A stretch of DNA of 64,000 bases from contig JANQQT010000093.1 of assembly GCA_028284925.1 (NCBI GenBank), positions 1-64,000 of the forward strand. The letters are read 5' to 3'. This stretch comes from Phycisphaeraceae bacterium (GTDB lineage: Bacteria > Planctomycetota > Phycisphaerae > Phycisphaerales > Zrk34). Below, piece by piece: positions 45,289 to 54,926 of this stretch. Under the pieces are notes generated by a model. It worked only from the letters and a program-made list of their open reading frames with translations. It had not been told where the DNA came from and did no database searches. A program made the translations under genes and the position numbers. How positions within the stretch are numbered: position 1 is the stretch's first letter; every line of letters begins with the position of its first letter.

Positions 45289-45732
45289 ATGGATATCAAG
45301 GTACCCGCGTTCTCGCTCATGACCCTTTTCATCATGGCAACCATCACAGGATGTGACAGTGAAGTCAAAATCTCCGACTATGACCTGGAATACCTCGACA
45401 TTGTTGGTGTAGAAAAGCTCGCCAAACAAAAGAAAACCGTCATCGTCGATGTACGGAAGTCCGTTGACTACCAGAAGGGCCACATCCCCAACGCGGTAAA
45501 CATTTTTTCACCCGATATTCGCCGACATGACCCCCGCCTGACATCCGCGCGCACCATTATCGTATATGGCCAGAGTCAGGGTGACTTCAAGGTCCGCCAC
45601 GCCGCGAAGAAACTACTCGCCATGAATTATCCCAATATCCGAGTCTTTGCAGGCGGTATCATCGACTGGACTGCCGCCAAAAAGCCGCTCAACAAGCCAC
45701 TCGATAAAGAACTAATTAGGCCAAACAGGTAA
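45289..45732 (+). CDS. Rhodanese-like lipoprotein lacking the active-site Cys
   Basis: The protein is about 147 aa. The lipobox ITGC gives Cys22 as lipidation site. The rhodanese fold is recognisable (KTVIVDVRKSVDYQKGHIPNAVNI, RVFAGGIIDWTAAKKPL). The active-site loop reads IVYGQSQGD, with Gly where rhodaneses have Cys, so sulfur transfer is unlikely and a binding role more plausible. AGAGG precedes the ATG. It is divergent from eno and converges with the large LamG gene. Confidence 0.8.
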   Translation: MDIKVPAFSLMTLFIMATITGCDSEVKISDYDLEYLDIVGVEKLAKQKKTVIVDVRKSVDYQKGHIPNAVNIFSPDIRRHDPRLTSARTIIVYGQSQGDFKVRHAAKKLLAMNYPNIRVFAGGIIDWTAAKKPLNKPLDKELIRPNR

Positions 45733-45744
45733 CTCATCCTCCCG

Positions 45745-48700
45745 TTACGGCCCCTCCACCCACCGAACATTAAACGATTCATTTTCTTCCTGAGGCTCAT
45801 TACCACCGTAAACGGCCGTCGCCTGGTTGTCGGTAAACGCCTTGTTGTAGATCGCCACACGATGCAATGTACCCAACCACGGCAATGTATCGTCACCCGA
45901 ATTCCCCAATACCAACGGAAATGCCGAGTTCCATCCCGATAAATCGCCCGCTGATGCTTTAGAACCGACATTGGTCCCATTGTAATAAACTTTGCCGTTC
46001 GCCCCGTCATACGAGAGAATGAGCTGGTCCTTCTGACCAATACTCTGTCCGAGACTTGCCAGTACCGAATCCATTCCACCCGCCGTATCCACACTCCCGG
46101 TAAACGAATCCTGCGCAACACTCAATGAAAAATTTCTATTGGTGGAGTCCGACCCATAATTGACGAGTCGTCTCGCATTGGCATCCACCACGCCCGGCGT
46201 GTAATCCACGACAATCGCCACTCCCTTGGACAATCCGATTGCCGTTGCGATCTTAGTTGCCGCCGAGCCGGAACTGATGGACGTTGCGCTGTCCAGCGTC
46301 AATCCGCCACCGCCTACCCAGGTCACAGCACTGGTATCCGCAATCGTAAGATCAAGCGCAAGACCCGATCCACTCGTATCCACAACCGAGGCGCCCTTTG
46401 ACACGCCCGGCGAATTACCCAACATCACCCGCCCTACCTGTGTTGCATCCATCCCGGCATTAAATATCCTCACATCGTCAATCCACCCTTCAAAGTGATT
46501 GTAAAGTGAATTCACCGTACCATTTCCGCTCCACATCGTATCAGCCCCAAACACAAATGGTTCCGTATTCCCTGATCCCCCCGATGTCGTCCCCAGTCCC
46601 CCGGTATAACTATCCTCACTCACCAGTGTCCCATTCACATAGAGTTTCAAACCCTTACTACCGAAACAGAGAGCTACGTGGTACCAGACACCCGAGGATA
46701 AACTTCCCATCCCATCGCTGGACTGAAGCGTATAGGACGCTGAGGCGCTTTGAAATCGGACGCGTAACGTCGAACTATCCAGATAGATATGCACATGTCC
46801 GCCGTTGTCATATCCACTCGAGTCCTTGGAAAACAACCCCTGATCCCCATTCGTATCATCAGATTTGAACCAGAAACTGATCGTCCCATCATCCAACAAA
46901 AGACTCGACGCATGGGGCAATTCGACGTAATCGTTATTCCCATCAAAGTATGCCGAGTTCCCAATCTGGCCCGTCTGCGCCCATAAAGCGCCTTCATATT
47001 GGCCATTCAGAGTGCCAACGCTATCTTTCGCCGGAGGAGTAGCGACTGCAGTCAAATTGACATCCAGATGAATCTGACCGGAATTGGTGACTTCGATATC
47101 GTCATAACACAAAATACGACCGTAAAATACACCCGAACTCGAAACCTTAAAATCATCGCGCGTCCAAACGTCCGCGGCAACAACTCCGTTTCCGTTTATC
47201 AAAAATTCCCGGTCAGCAATCTGATAAATCACCACGCGCCCTGTGGCCTGCGAGTCTCCATTCAACTGCGCAGAATCCGTCACCTCCGAGTCCTTGTCAA
47301 GGTAAAGTGTCAAGCTCGATCCCACAGGCGTCACAATTTGCGCGCTGTCCTGCATTTTGAAATCGTCATCTACCAATACTCGAATATGACCGCTAATCGT
47401 AACCACTGCGGATCCGCTAATCGTCAGATCGGCAAAGGTTTGATCGCTGCTCCACGTCGTGTTACTACTGATCGTCACATCACCCTGGTTAGCAGGCATT
47501 CCGCCAGGCGCCGACACGCTTGACGCTATCGAAATCGCCTCATCCAATACTCCTTTCGTTCCGGTCACCTCACCATCATCCTCCAAATCGAATCCATCCT
47601 CATCGTCCCCGCCAACACCCACATATGCGTCTCCCTTGATCACCGCATCATCCAAAAGATGGATTTCATCGTCCGATGTCGAATTCGTCGCGACGTATGC
47701 CGCCTGCCCTACGTTTCCACCACCGTAAACACCCGCCGATGAGTCATAGCTGTCGACGACACCAAACCCTTCAATACGCACATTGTCCCTCGCTGCCATA
47801 CCACCACCTTTATCCGCCCCGTCAAGTGCCCAATGGTGCAAGAGCGTCGGTTCCGGTTCCACTACCTCATTGAACTCATAGAGCGCAACAAGCTCCGGCG
47901 CACTGTTGCCACCGGTATCGTTCGTCACACTTACATAATCAAGCGTAGCCGTCCCCAACGTGCCTGAATTCTGCGATGTTACGGCCAACCCGACATAAAC
48001 GACGCTCGACAACCCGCTTAGCGTAAGATCACTTCCCACCTGTACCCAGGTACCTGAAACCCCCGTCGCCGACTCATACCCCCGGATCACATCACCCTCT
48101 CGCACCACACGCACCCAATATGGAGCGTTTGAAGCAGCTCCTGATGTATAAGAAGAAGACCCGCTGGTCGCCGATCTCCTTAACCAGATCGAACCGATAT
48201 CCCTGGTTAAACCCATAAATCCGTGCCGCGAGTCATCCGCCAGACTCTCGCGAACCATTACACCGGCCTTCGCATACGCTGATGTACTCGGAACAGCCGT
48301 CACTCTCGCGACAATTTCTCCATCATCAACAATCGTCTTATAGACAAATCGAAATTCATCAGAATAATCATTGATGTTCGTACCCTGAGCAATAACGGTG
48401 TACTCTCCACTACTCACGCTATCACTCCCCGCGGGCGACGTATAACCGATATCCAAACCCACCCACGCGCGCCCCGGTTCGGCAGCCCACTCGATTGAAC
48501 GCTTTACAATGTCCAGACAAGTCGCATTCAACGCTGCAAAGTCCATCGAGCCTCCACCAAACGGCAACGCGACCCGCCTAGACGCAGCCGTACCACCACC
48601 ATACAGACTTGCCCCCGTCTCCATCACCATCAGATTCTCTGTGTTGGTATCCCCTACCCTCGTCGCCAGAACTGTCGCCCCGCTCGCCATCGACCCGCTC

Positions 48701-49530
48701 GCCTGCAACAGTGGTTGATTGGAGCTCATTACCACCACCGTCCCCAAACTTAAGTTCTGGGTAATGTAATGAGAATTATCCGTAATGTTGATCGAGTCAC
48801 TCGTGAAATTACTACCACTTGACGAAAAACCAAAGTCATTCAGTAACGCCTGTTCCTCATGCACGACGCCAATTCCGACACTCTTTAACTTCGTATTGAC
48901 ATAACTGGAATAAACATCCTCAGTAACGTATACCACATCCGATGAAGCAACCGCAGCGTCATAAGCACTCTGTGAATCCGATGCAGTAATCGCCGTCACC
49001 TCATACCCCCACCCCTCAAACTTATCCTTGCGCAGCGTATCCTGAGAACTCAAACTCGACGCATCGGGCACTACAAATAGAAGCCGGGTCGCCGTCTCCT
49101 CAGCTCCCGCCGTCACCACGGCTCGCACGGTATGGGTTACGCCATCCACCGTTGCCGTCACCGTAATCAATACAGTATCCGACGTGTCATCAGCCAAGTC
49201 CCCATCTCCGCCTGATTCGTCACCGTCTACCCCTGTAATCGTAAAATTCCCATCCGCAGTCGTATGCGTTGCCCACAATCCGTTGGACATCTGCGTACGC
49301 CAATCGGATGTCGCCCGAATATACTCCACCGCCATCTCCATCCCTGTCTCCGCCAGAAAGCGTGCCTTACCCACCTTGCGAATATTCTCAGCGATGGGTG
49401 TTGTCGTCGTAGCCCCACCCAGAAAACCCAACGCCAACACCATTACCGTTGCCACTGCTCCCATGACAAGAACCAACGCGATCCCTCGCTCCCGATGCAT
49501 GAACCGATTTGGGGATGATCGCCTAACCAT
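45745..49530 (-). CDS. Giant GspK/PilX-like pseudopilin with LamG domains
   Basis: The protein is 1261 aa. The N terminus (RERGIALVLVMGAVATVMVLAL) is a prepilin-type signal of the GspK/PilX kind, which lacks the Glu5 of major pilins, followed by KARFLAETGMEMAVEY. Then come a ThuA/GATase-like domain (about 145-345), a DUF1349-like beta sandwich (about 370-540), a bactofilin-like beta-helix part (about 690-800), and LamG domains (about 850-1035 and about 1060-1240). PilX/GspK proteins cap pilus or type II secretion tips; LamG domains bind carbohydrates or proteins. A tip adhesin is my inference. AAGGA precedes the ATG. It ends the pseudopilin operon. Confidence 0.8.
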   Translation of the reverse strand: MVRRSSPNRFMHRERGIALVLVMGAVATVMVLALGFLGGATTTTPIAENIRKVGKARFLAETGMEMAVEYIRATSDWRTQMSNGLWATHTTADGNFTITGVDGDESGGDGDLADDTSDTVLITVTATVDGVTHTVRAVVTAGAEETATRLLFVVPDASSLSSQDTLRKDKFEGWGYEVTAITASDSQSAYDAAVASSDVVYVTEDVYSSYVNTKLKSVGIGVVHEEQALLNDFGFSSSGSNFTSDSINITDNSHYITQNLSLGTVVVMSSNQPLLQASGSMASGATVLATRVGDTNTENLMVMETGASLYGGGTAASRRVALPFGGGSMDFAALNATCLDIVKRSIEWAAEPGRAWVGLDIGYTSPAGSDSVSSGEYTVIAQGTNINDYSDEFRFVYKTIVDDGEIVARVTAVPSTSAYAKAGVMVRESLADDSRHGFMGLTRDIGSIWLRRSATSGSSSYTSGAASNAPYWVRVVREGDVIRGYESATGVSGTWVQVGSDLTLSGLSSVVYVGLAVTSQNSGTLGTATLDYVSVTNDTGGNSAPELVALYEFNEVVEPEPTLLHHWALDGADKGGGMAARDNVRIEGFGVVDSYDSSAGVYGGGNVGQAAYVATNSTSDDEIHLLDDAVIKGDAYVGVGGDDEDGFDLEDDGEVTGTKGVLDEAISIASSVSAPGGMPANQGDVTISSNTTWSSDQTFADLTISGSAVVTISGHIRVLVDDDFKMQDSAQIVTPVGSSLTLYLDKDSEVTDSAQLNGDSQATGRVVIYQIADREFLINGNGVVAADVWTRDDFKVSSSGVFYGRILCYDDIEVTNSGQIHLDVNLTAVATPPAKDSVGTLNGQYEGALWAQTGQIGNSAYFDGNNDYVELPHASSLLLDDGTISFWFKSDDTNGDQGLFSKDSSGYDNGGHVHIYLDSSTLRVRFQSASASYTLQSSDGMGSLSSGVWYHVALCFGSKGLKLYVNGTLVSEDSYTGGLGTTSGGSGNTEPFVFGADTMWSGNGTVNSLYNHFEGWIDDVRIFNAGMDATQVGRVMLGNSPGVSKGASVVDTSGSGLALDLTIADTSAVTWVGGGGLTLDSATSISSGSAATKIATAIGLSKGVAIVVDYTPGVVDANARRLVNYGSDSTNRNFSLSVAQDSFTGSVDTAGGMDSVLASLGQSIGQKDQLILSYDGANGKVYYNGTNVGSKASAGDLSGWNSAFPLVLGNSGDDTLPWLGTLHRVAIYNKAFTDNQATAVYGGNEPQEENESFNVRWVEGP

Positions 49531-49551
49531 GAATTGCTCATCCTTTTCCTA

Positions 49552-50208
49552 TCACCCGCGATTACGCAACGCCGCGGCGCCGATCGCCGTACTCGTCGTC
49601 CCCCCCGCATCCAACGTCATTCGATAACTAATCAGGTAGGTCGTAGTCGGATCCCCATTGTCATCAAAGCTCATCGTCCATGCCGTGACACCCTCGCCCC
49701 ACACCTCCTTGGGGAAGTAGCTTCCACTCTTAAGCGCAGTTGTAACGGTGTCGAAATTATCCGTCAGCTCATACGCCGTATCCGCAGCCGTCACCGCCGC
49801 CTCGCTCCATCCACTTGGAAACGTTCCCACATACCCCGAAAGCTCATCCGTCGAACCATCAAGCTCTATTCGTCGAAGCTCAGAAATATTGGGCTTGCCG
49901 TCAGCCCTCGTATCTTCTATCCAAAGCACAAGATAACCATCACCGGAAGCCAGAACCTGCTTAGCCCCCCGCATAGCCGAATCAAGCCTCGCACCAATCG
50001 TCTTATGCCTTACCACCAGATTCCGCATTCCCTTCTGACTCGTCAACCCATATGTGCTGGATACCATCATCGCCGCTACGCCAAGACCCACCAATCCGGT
50101 AATCCCCAGCGCAAGCACCAACTCAACAAAGGTTACGCCCGCCATTCGCCTGACAGTCCGAGATTGAAAATGCCTACATCCCAATCCAATCATCCTTCTC
50201 TTATTCAC
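49552..50208 (-). CDS. Type IV pilin/type II secretion pseudopilin (GspJ-like)
   Basis: The protein is up to 218 aa. MAGVTFVELVLALGITGLVGLGVAAMM is a prepilin signal, cut after Gly with Glu at +5. The rest is a variable beta-rich domain: GDGYLVLWIEDTRADGKPN, RRIELDGSTDE and MSFDDNGDPTTTYLISYRMTL. It resembles GspJ-type minor pseudopilins. I use the GTG at 50208, which has GGAAG upstream; an ATG at 50193 and one at 50145 just before the signal are alternatives. The gene lies 20 bp before the LamG pseudopilin and 31 bp after the next pseudopilin. Confidence 0.78.
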   Translation of the reverse strand: MNKRRMIGLGCRHFQSRTVRRMAGVTFVELVLALGITGLVGLGVAAMMVSSTYGLTSQKGMRNLVVRHKTIGARLDSAMRGAKQVLASGDGYLVLWIEDTRADGKPNISELRRIELDGSTDELSGYVGTFPSGWSEAAVTAADTAYELTDNFDTVTTALKSGSYFPKEVWGEGVTAWTMSFDDNGDPTTTYLISYRMTLDAGGTTSTAIGAAALRNRG

Positions 50209-50239
50209 TCAACTTCCAAAACGAGTGACTGCCCCTGCC

Positions 50240-50758
50240 CTACTGAGGCTCTGCAATAAAACGCTCGACTGTAAATTCACGTCCACCGCGACTCGTCACC
50301 GTCACCACGACCGTAATGCCATCCACAGACTGCCCCAGACTCGCCACACTCATTTGTCCAGCGGTCATGGAAACCGACCGAGTAAACCCTTGAAACTCAT
50401 CCGGAAGCAAGACCCCCTTCGCATCGCGCAAATCCCCAGCCGTCTCGCCGTAACCGTGGTAATCATCAAGGCTGTCAAAATCAACTGCCGCCGACTCTCC
50501 GCCTTCCGCACCCATCGTTAGTGTCGCCGTCGAATCAAAATAAGGCATCGGCATCAAACGCTCGACCATGGATTCGCACAGCATCATGCCCCGCTCGGTT
50601 TCTATTCCCGCATAAGCATGCATCTGCCCTGATACGATTGCCTGCGAAATCGCCAACACGGATAAACCCAACACCACACTCGCCATCAATACTTCCGCAA
50701 GCGTAAATCCCGCGCCTCGACCACCGTGCCGCCCACATTTGTGACCATCCATTTCCAT
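50240..50758 (-). CDS. Type IV pilin/type II secretion pseudopilin (GspI/PilV-like)
   Basis: The protein is 172 aa. GAGFTLAEVLMASVVLGLSVLAISQAIVSG is a typical prepilin signal, cut between Gly and Phe with Glu at +5. It resembles GspI/PilV: an ERGMMLCESMVERLMPMPYFD stretch follows the helix, which is common in these proteins. The gene is first in a three-gene minus-strand set of minor pseudopilins, divergent from another pseudopilin gene at 50997. The set probably forms the tip complex of a type II secretion or pilus-like machine. Confidence 0.82.
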   Translation of the reverse strand: MEMDGHKCGRHGGRGAGFTLAEVLMASVVLGLSVLAISQAIVSGQMHAYAGIETERGMMLCESMVERLMPMPYFDSTATLTMGAEGGESAAVDFDSLDDYHGYGETAGDLRDAKGVLLPDEFQGFTRSVSMTAGQMSVASLGQSVDGITVVVTVTSRGGREFTVERFIAEPQ

Positions 50759-50996
50759 TTTCGATCATCCCACAAATCGCCGGAGACTCCATATTCTTAT
50801 CGACTACATCACATGGCACTTTGAATACCCATATATGCCAAACGCTCCATATGCCGCAGATACCCGCCCCCATCAAAATTCGAGATCCGGCTGTAACGAT
50901 CTTAACGATTGCGACGCACTCAATTTTTCATATATCCACCGCTGATATCACTCACCCCGCATACACCAGGGGAAAGAACACGATATTCATAAATAT

Positions 50997-51509
50997 ATGT
51001 ATTCCAACACCACATCGTTACGCGCTTTCTCTCTGGTGGAACTCCTCACGGTCATTATGGTCATCGCCGTCGCTTCCGCACTCGCTATACCCATGATCAG
51101 CAACGGCCCTGCCAATGAACTTCGCGCAGCCGCCGACTTACTTGAAGCAGACCTCTCCTTCGCCAGAATGAACTCCATCACCGATGCTTCCAACCCACAC
51201 ATCGTGGTCTTCGATTCGACCAATCACAGATACCATATCGCCCTAGCCGCCACCCCAACCGTCCCCATTGCCAATCCTGTTGACAACACTCCCTACACCC
51301 TTACGTTCGGCCAAGGTAGATCAAAAGCCATACCGAACGTCACCATCCAGGCCTACTCCCTTGATGGCGATGACCGTATTCAATTCGGGCAATATGGCCA
51401 GATCGACCAAACGTCCGATGCGACCATCACGCTCTCCGCCAAATCAAAATCAATTACACTCACCATCAAAGCGTCCACCGGCGAAACCACCATAGGCGAC
51501 ATCAACTGA
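50997..51509 (+). CDS. GspH/FimT-like pseudopilin
   Basis: The protein is 170 aa. FSLVELLTVIMVIAVASALAIPMI is a prepilin helix with Glu at +5, but the residue before the cut is Ala rather than Gly (LRAFSLVE), an unusual processing site. ELRAAADLLEADLSFARMNSI and the C-terminal beta domain resemble GspH/FimT. It is divergent from the other pseudopilins, sharing about 240 bp of intergenic DNA, and completes a set of H-, I-, J- and K-like minor pseudopilins. No strong ribosome site precedes the ATG. Confidence 0.8.
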   Translation: MYSNTTSLRAFSLVELLTVIMVIAVASALAIPMISNGPANELRAAADLLEADLSFARMNSITDASNPHIVVFDSTNHRYHIALAATPTVPIANPVDNTPYTLTFGQGRSKAIPNVTIQAYSLDGDDRIQFGQYGQIDQTSDATITLSAKSKSITLTIKASTGETTIGDIN

Positions 51510-51551
51510 ATCCAATGTCAGATCTGGGGCAACCACTCACGACATTTTCTA

Positions 51552-51591
51552 AAAATGAAAAACCGATCATACGTGGCACGCACAATCGGTT
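51552..51591 (-). terminator. Intrinsic terminator downstream of clpX
   Basis: On the minus strand AACCGAT (51585-51591) pairs with ATCGGTT (51561-51567), with an inner CGTG/CACG stem, followed by TTTCATTTTT. It ends the clpX transcript; the plus-strand pseudopilin gene ends just before it. Confidence 0.75.
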
Positions 51592-51623
51592 GTGATTTGC
51601 TTCACATATTGGATCAAGACAAG

Positions 51624-52964
51624 CTACGCAGATTCCTTCTGCTTCAATTCTGTCTCCGCAAGTGTCTTCTCGCCGCTCATCACAGCCTCATCAATCACAT
51701 ACGTTGCGCCTTCACTATCCAGATCCGGTAAGTCATACATCAAATCCAGCATCACCTCTTCAACAATCGCTCGCAAAGCACGGGCACCGGTATCGCGTTC
51801 CAATGCGCGATTAGCAATCGTTCGCAATGCACCGTCGGTGAACTCCAGCTTTGAACCTTCAAGACTGAAAAAGTGCTGGAACTGCTTCACAAGCGCATTC
51901 TTTGGTTCGGTCATGATGTGAATCAGATCGTCCTCGCTCAATGGCGCAAGCGGCACGACCATCGGAAGACGCCCCACCAACTCAGGAATCAACCCAAATT
52001 CAAGCACATCGTCCGGCGTAACATGCGCCAAAACAGACCCATCACGTCTTATGCCGCCATCATCTTCATGCTCCGCAGCAAATCCGATGCGACTCGACCC
52101 AAGGCGTTTGCGGATTATGTCTTCGATCCCGACAAAGGCGCCCCCGCAGATGAAGAGAATATTCGATGTGTCCATCTGAATATACTGCTGCTCGGGATGC
52201 TTACGGCCACCCTGTGGTGGAACGTTTGCAACCGTCCCCTCCAACATCTTCAACAAAGCCTGCTGGACGCCTTCACCCGATACATCACGCGTAATAGACA
52301 CGTTCTGTGACGTTCGACCGATCTTGTCCAATTCGTCTATGAAGATAATACCGCGCTGAGCCGCGTCCAGATCATAGTCGGCAGCCTGCAACAACTTCAG
52401 CAACAGGTTCTCAACGTCTTCACCCACATAGCCCGCCTCCGTCAGCGTCGTGGCATCGCCGATCGCAAACGGCACGTTCAACATCCGTGCCATCGTCCGA
52501 GCCAGGAGTGTCTTACCACTTCCCGTCGGACCGATCAACATAACGTTGGATTTTTCGAGTTCGACCTGGTCGTCACCCTCACGATTATCCTCAGCGCTTA
52601 GTCGCTTGTAATGGTTATGGACCGCCACGGCCAGTGCCTTCTTCGCCATCACCTGACCGATAATGTACTGGTCCATAAACTCCTTCACCTCACGAGGCGT
52701 CGGAATTGTCCCAAACATCGGTCGCGCGGATGAAACACGCCGCTTCTCTTGCTTAAAAATATTCTGGCATAAATCGACACAGTTCGCACAGATATACACA
52801 TCGCTTGGCCCCTCAACCATCGGACCAACTTCACGGGAATTCTTACCACAAAACGAACAGGTCGTAATCTTGCGGCCACGGAACCCTGTAACACCGCCAT
52901 CTCCGCCGTTGCCGCTTCCGCCACCTCCCCCCCCCCCTTTTTTGCCGCCTGAGTTATTGGACAT
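51624..52964 (-). CDS. clpX: ATP-dependent protease ATP-binding subunit ClpX
   Basis: The protein is 446 aa. The zinc-binding domain is CSFCGK...CANCVDLC; the AAA+ part has Walker A GPTGSGKT, Walker [31 protein letters not shown] and sensor 2 [10 protein letters not shown]. ClpX unfolds proteins for ClpP. A Gly-rich N-terminal extension (about 25 residues) is encoded by a run of six A followed by 11 G (52927-52943), a site prone to slippage. AGGA precedes the ATG. clpP is not in this window. Confidence 0.97.
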   Translation of the reverse strand: MSNNSGGKKGGGGGGGSGNGGDGGVTGFRGRKITTCSFCGKNSREVGPMVEGPSDVYICANCVDLCQNIFKQEKRRVSSARPMFGTIPTPREVKEFMDQYIIGQVMAKKALAVAVHNHYKRLSAEDNREGDDQVELEKSNVMLIGPTGSGKTLLARTMARMLNVPFAIGDATTLTEAGYVGEDVENLLLKLLQAADYDLDAAQRGIIFIDELDKIGRTSQNVSITRDVSGEGVQQALLKMLEGTVANVPPQGGRKHPEQQYIQMDTSNILFICGGAFVGIEDIIRKRLGSSRIGFAAEHEDDGGIRRDGSVLAHVTPDDVLEFGLIPELVGRLPMVVPLAPLSEDDLIHIMTEPKNALVKQFQHFFSLEGSKLEFTDGALRTIANRALERDTGARALRAIVEEVMLDLMYDLPDLDSEGATYVIDEAVMSGEKTLAETELKQKESA

Positions 52965-53305
52965 GACTTTTCCTTAAAATTATCAGCTTACTCGAAAATC
53001 ATTCCGCGGATTCTAGCAAGTACCTTCGCAATAAAAAGAATCAATTCCGACTGATCAATAATATCGGCGAACGCCCTCCAAAATCCTGCACACGCCTCGG
53101 CAATTATCCTGTCCTCAACGTGACCTGCTCACGCAAAGCCCGCGCTATGCAATAAGCCCATCTTTACATCGACCCGATTCCCACTTACCTTGATAACTCA
53201 TCTTAACCTCTTTTCAAGCGTCCAATTCGACAACTTCATCAGAATTCATAATTGCTGGTTCGTACGGCATTTCCACAGGGAAGTGCACTACACCGTTCCG
53301 CGCAT
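52965..53305. other. Intergenic region upstream of clpX
   Basis: This stretch should contain the clpX promoter on the minus strand. I cannot assign clear boxes. No gene or repeat is evident; it ends at the terminator at 53306. Confidence 0.4.
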
Positions 53306-53333
53306 AAAAAAACCGCCGAGCAATGCTCGACGG
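53306..53333 (-). terminator. Intrinsic terminator after the HEWGTFT protein gene
   Basis: On the minus strand CCGTCGAGC, a three-base loop and GCTCGGCGG are followed by seven T (53306-53312). The strong hairpin lies about 25 bp after the gene stop. Confidence 0.9.
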
Positions 53334-53356
53334 TTCAGTCTACCCGTCAAAACCAC

Positions 53357-54802
53357 TTACCTGCCCACACCCTCACCCTCAACCGCTTCGTGGTAGGCCG
53401 GATTGCGTAAACGATATCGATCCACGAAATTCTTCAACGCCTGACTCGGACGCTTACGCAATTCATCCATGACCAACGCGTCCCGAAAGCGTCCAAGCGC
53501 AACATACGCCTTATAGTCAGCTGGAACTTTGAGCCCTGCTTCGTTTAGCTTCATTTCTCCCTTACTCAATTTGTAGTAGATCTTCGACGCGTTTTTTCGA
53601 CCGTGCGTTTCTACCAAACCGCTCCATAACCAACTCCGATTCGAAATCTGCTTCATCTTCGACATTCTTTTTAAAATCTCTCGCTGCTCATCGGTCACCA
53701 ACTCAACACGACCCACCATCACCCGATCCACTTTCGCCTTCCGCGAAATATGCAGAGGCAACACCTCATCCGTCCATGCCTGCGGAATCAGAAAGAACAA
53801 CCGCTTGCCTGGACTCTTGAAGTAACTCAACTTCCAGGTTTCCAGGAGTGCTTTGGCTTCATCCTCATACAATCCGTCCCGGATAAGCTCCTTGAGCATG
53901 GAATGATGCAATTTCGCAAGGTTTTCACTCGTATAGTCCGAAGCCTTGAATTTGCCGGCAATAGTCCCCAACACACCATTCGGCTTCTCCGATCGGAGCT
54001 TACTCGAATCAAGCATGGTGAACGCCACCCGACCATCCGGTTTAATATCAGCAAGCCACAAAGCTGCGAATCCGTATCCCCCCTTCATCTTCTCCAGCGA
54101 TCCGAAATTACCCACCAGCTTCAATTTCCCCTGACCCCCGTCGCGCAGAACGCGCACCGGTGCCGCCAGGTCTGCTACACCGCGATAAAACAGATATTTC
54201 TCATTCAGCCCCTTGGCCGTTGTGACCGTCGCCGCATTTCGTACTGCACGAGGCGCCAGCCAGACATGCTCCTTCGTCGAAGGCCCTCTTCCATTCGTCC
54301 CTACTTTCAATCCGTTCCACTCAACCCTTCCGACCGTACCCGTTCTGAGCTTACCCACCCTCCGCCCATCTCCGCGGTACTCAAAACCGGGCGAGACATT
54401 CTTCGCATTCGGATACCATTCGGTAATCCAGCCATTCTTAAACTCCACCTTCACATCCAACTCCAGAGGCAGTTTTGCATTCTTGGGTGGATAAAAATAG
54501 ATAATCGGCGTCTCCATCCTCATCACCACCTTGGGATAATTACGGGGAATCCCTTTCGAACGCATCTCGCGGCGAAACAACGTACCCAAAGAGTGGGAAT
54601 CGGGCGCTAACCCTGGAGCAAGTCGAAAAACAAACTGTGGCAACGTCTCTTCGTTGATGTTCACACCTCGCACCGCCGCCCCTTCAAAATCCTGCAATAC
54701 CGTAAACGTCCCCCATTCATGAACCACCAGCTCATCCCGTTCTCCCGCAAGACATGGTCCGGAAAAAACCAACACTACCAACAGGCCGTAAATCACTCGC
54801 AT
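53357..54802 (-). CDS. Secreted protein of the HEWGTFT type, unknown function
   Basis: The protein is 481 aa with a signal peptide (VIYGLLVVLVFSGPCLAG). The mature part begins ELVVHEWGTFTVLQ, a motif I know from uncharacterised secreted proteins of planctomycetes, verrucomicrobia and myxobacteria. The middle has KVVMRMETPIIYFYPP, VGRVEWNGLKV and KYLFYRGVADL; a helical C-terminal part follows (AKALLETWKLSYFKSP). No enzyme motif is evident. It has its own terminator and shares a 124-bp divergent promoter region with the LysR-type regulator at 54927, so that regulator may control it. Confidence 0.65.
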   Translation of the reverse strand: MRVIYGLLVVLVFSGPCLAGERDELVVHEWGTFTVLQDFEGAAVRGVNINEETLPQFVFRLAPGLAPDSHSLGTLFRREMRSKGIPRNYPKVVMRMETPIIYFYPPKNAKLPLELDVKVEFKNGWITEWYPNAKNVSPGFEYRGDGRRVGKLRTGTVGRVEWNGLKVGTNGRGPSTKEHVWLAPRAVRNAATVTTAKGLNEKYLFYRGVADLAAPVRVLRDGGQGKLKLVGNFGSLEKMKGGYGFAALWLADIKPDGRVAFTMLDSSKLRSEKPNGVLGTIAGKFKASDYTSENLAKLHHSMLKELIRDGLYEDEAKALLETWKLSYFKSPGKRLFFLIPQAWTDEVLPLHISRKAKVDRVMVGRVELVTDEQREILKRMSKMKQISNRSWLWSGLVETHGRKNASKIYYKLSKGEMKLNEAGLKVPADYKAYVALGRFRDALVMDELRKRPSQALKNFVDRYRLRNPAYHEAVEGEGVGR

Positions 54803-54926
54803 AACAAACCTCCAATCTTCAGTAAGGAGTTTCAGTTCACAAAAATAGTACGGCCCTTATGGAACAACTTATTACAGCTATTAATAATATAAACAACTTT
54901 TTTAATTGTTTTAATCGAGGTCTCCC

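Noticed and set aside
53750-54610. A 286-codon open frame on the plus strand.
   Set aside because: Antisense to the HEWGTFT protein gene with no recognisable domain.
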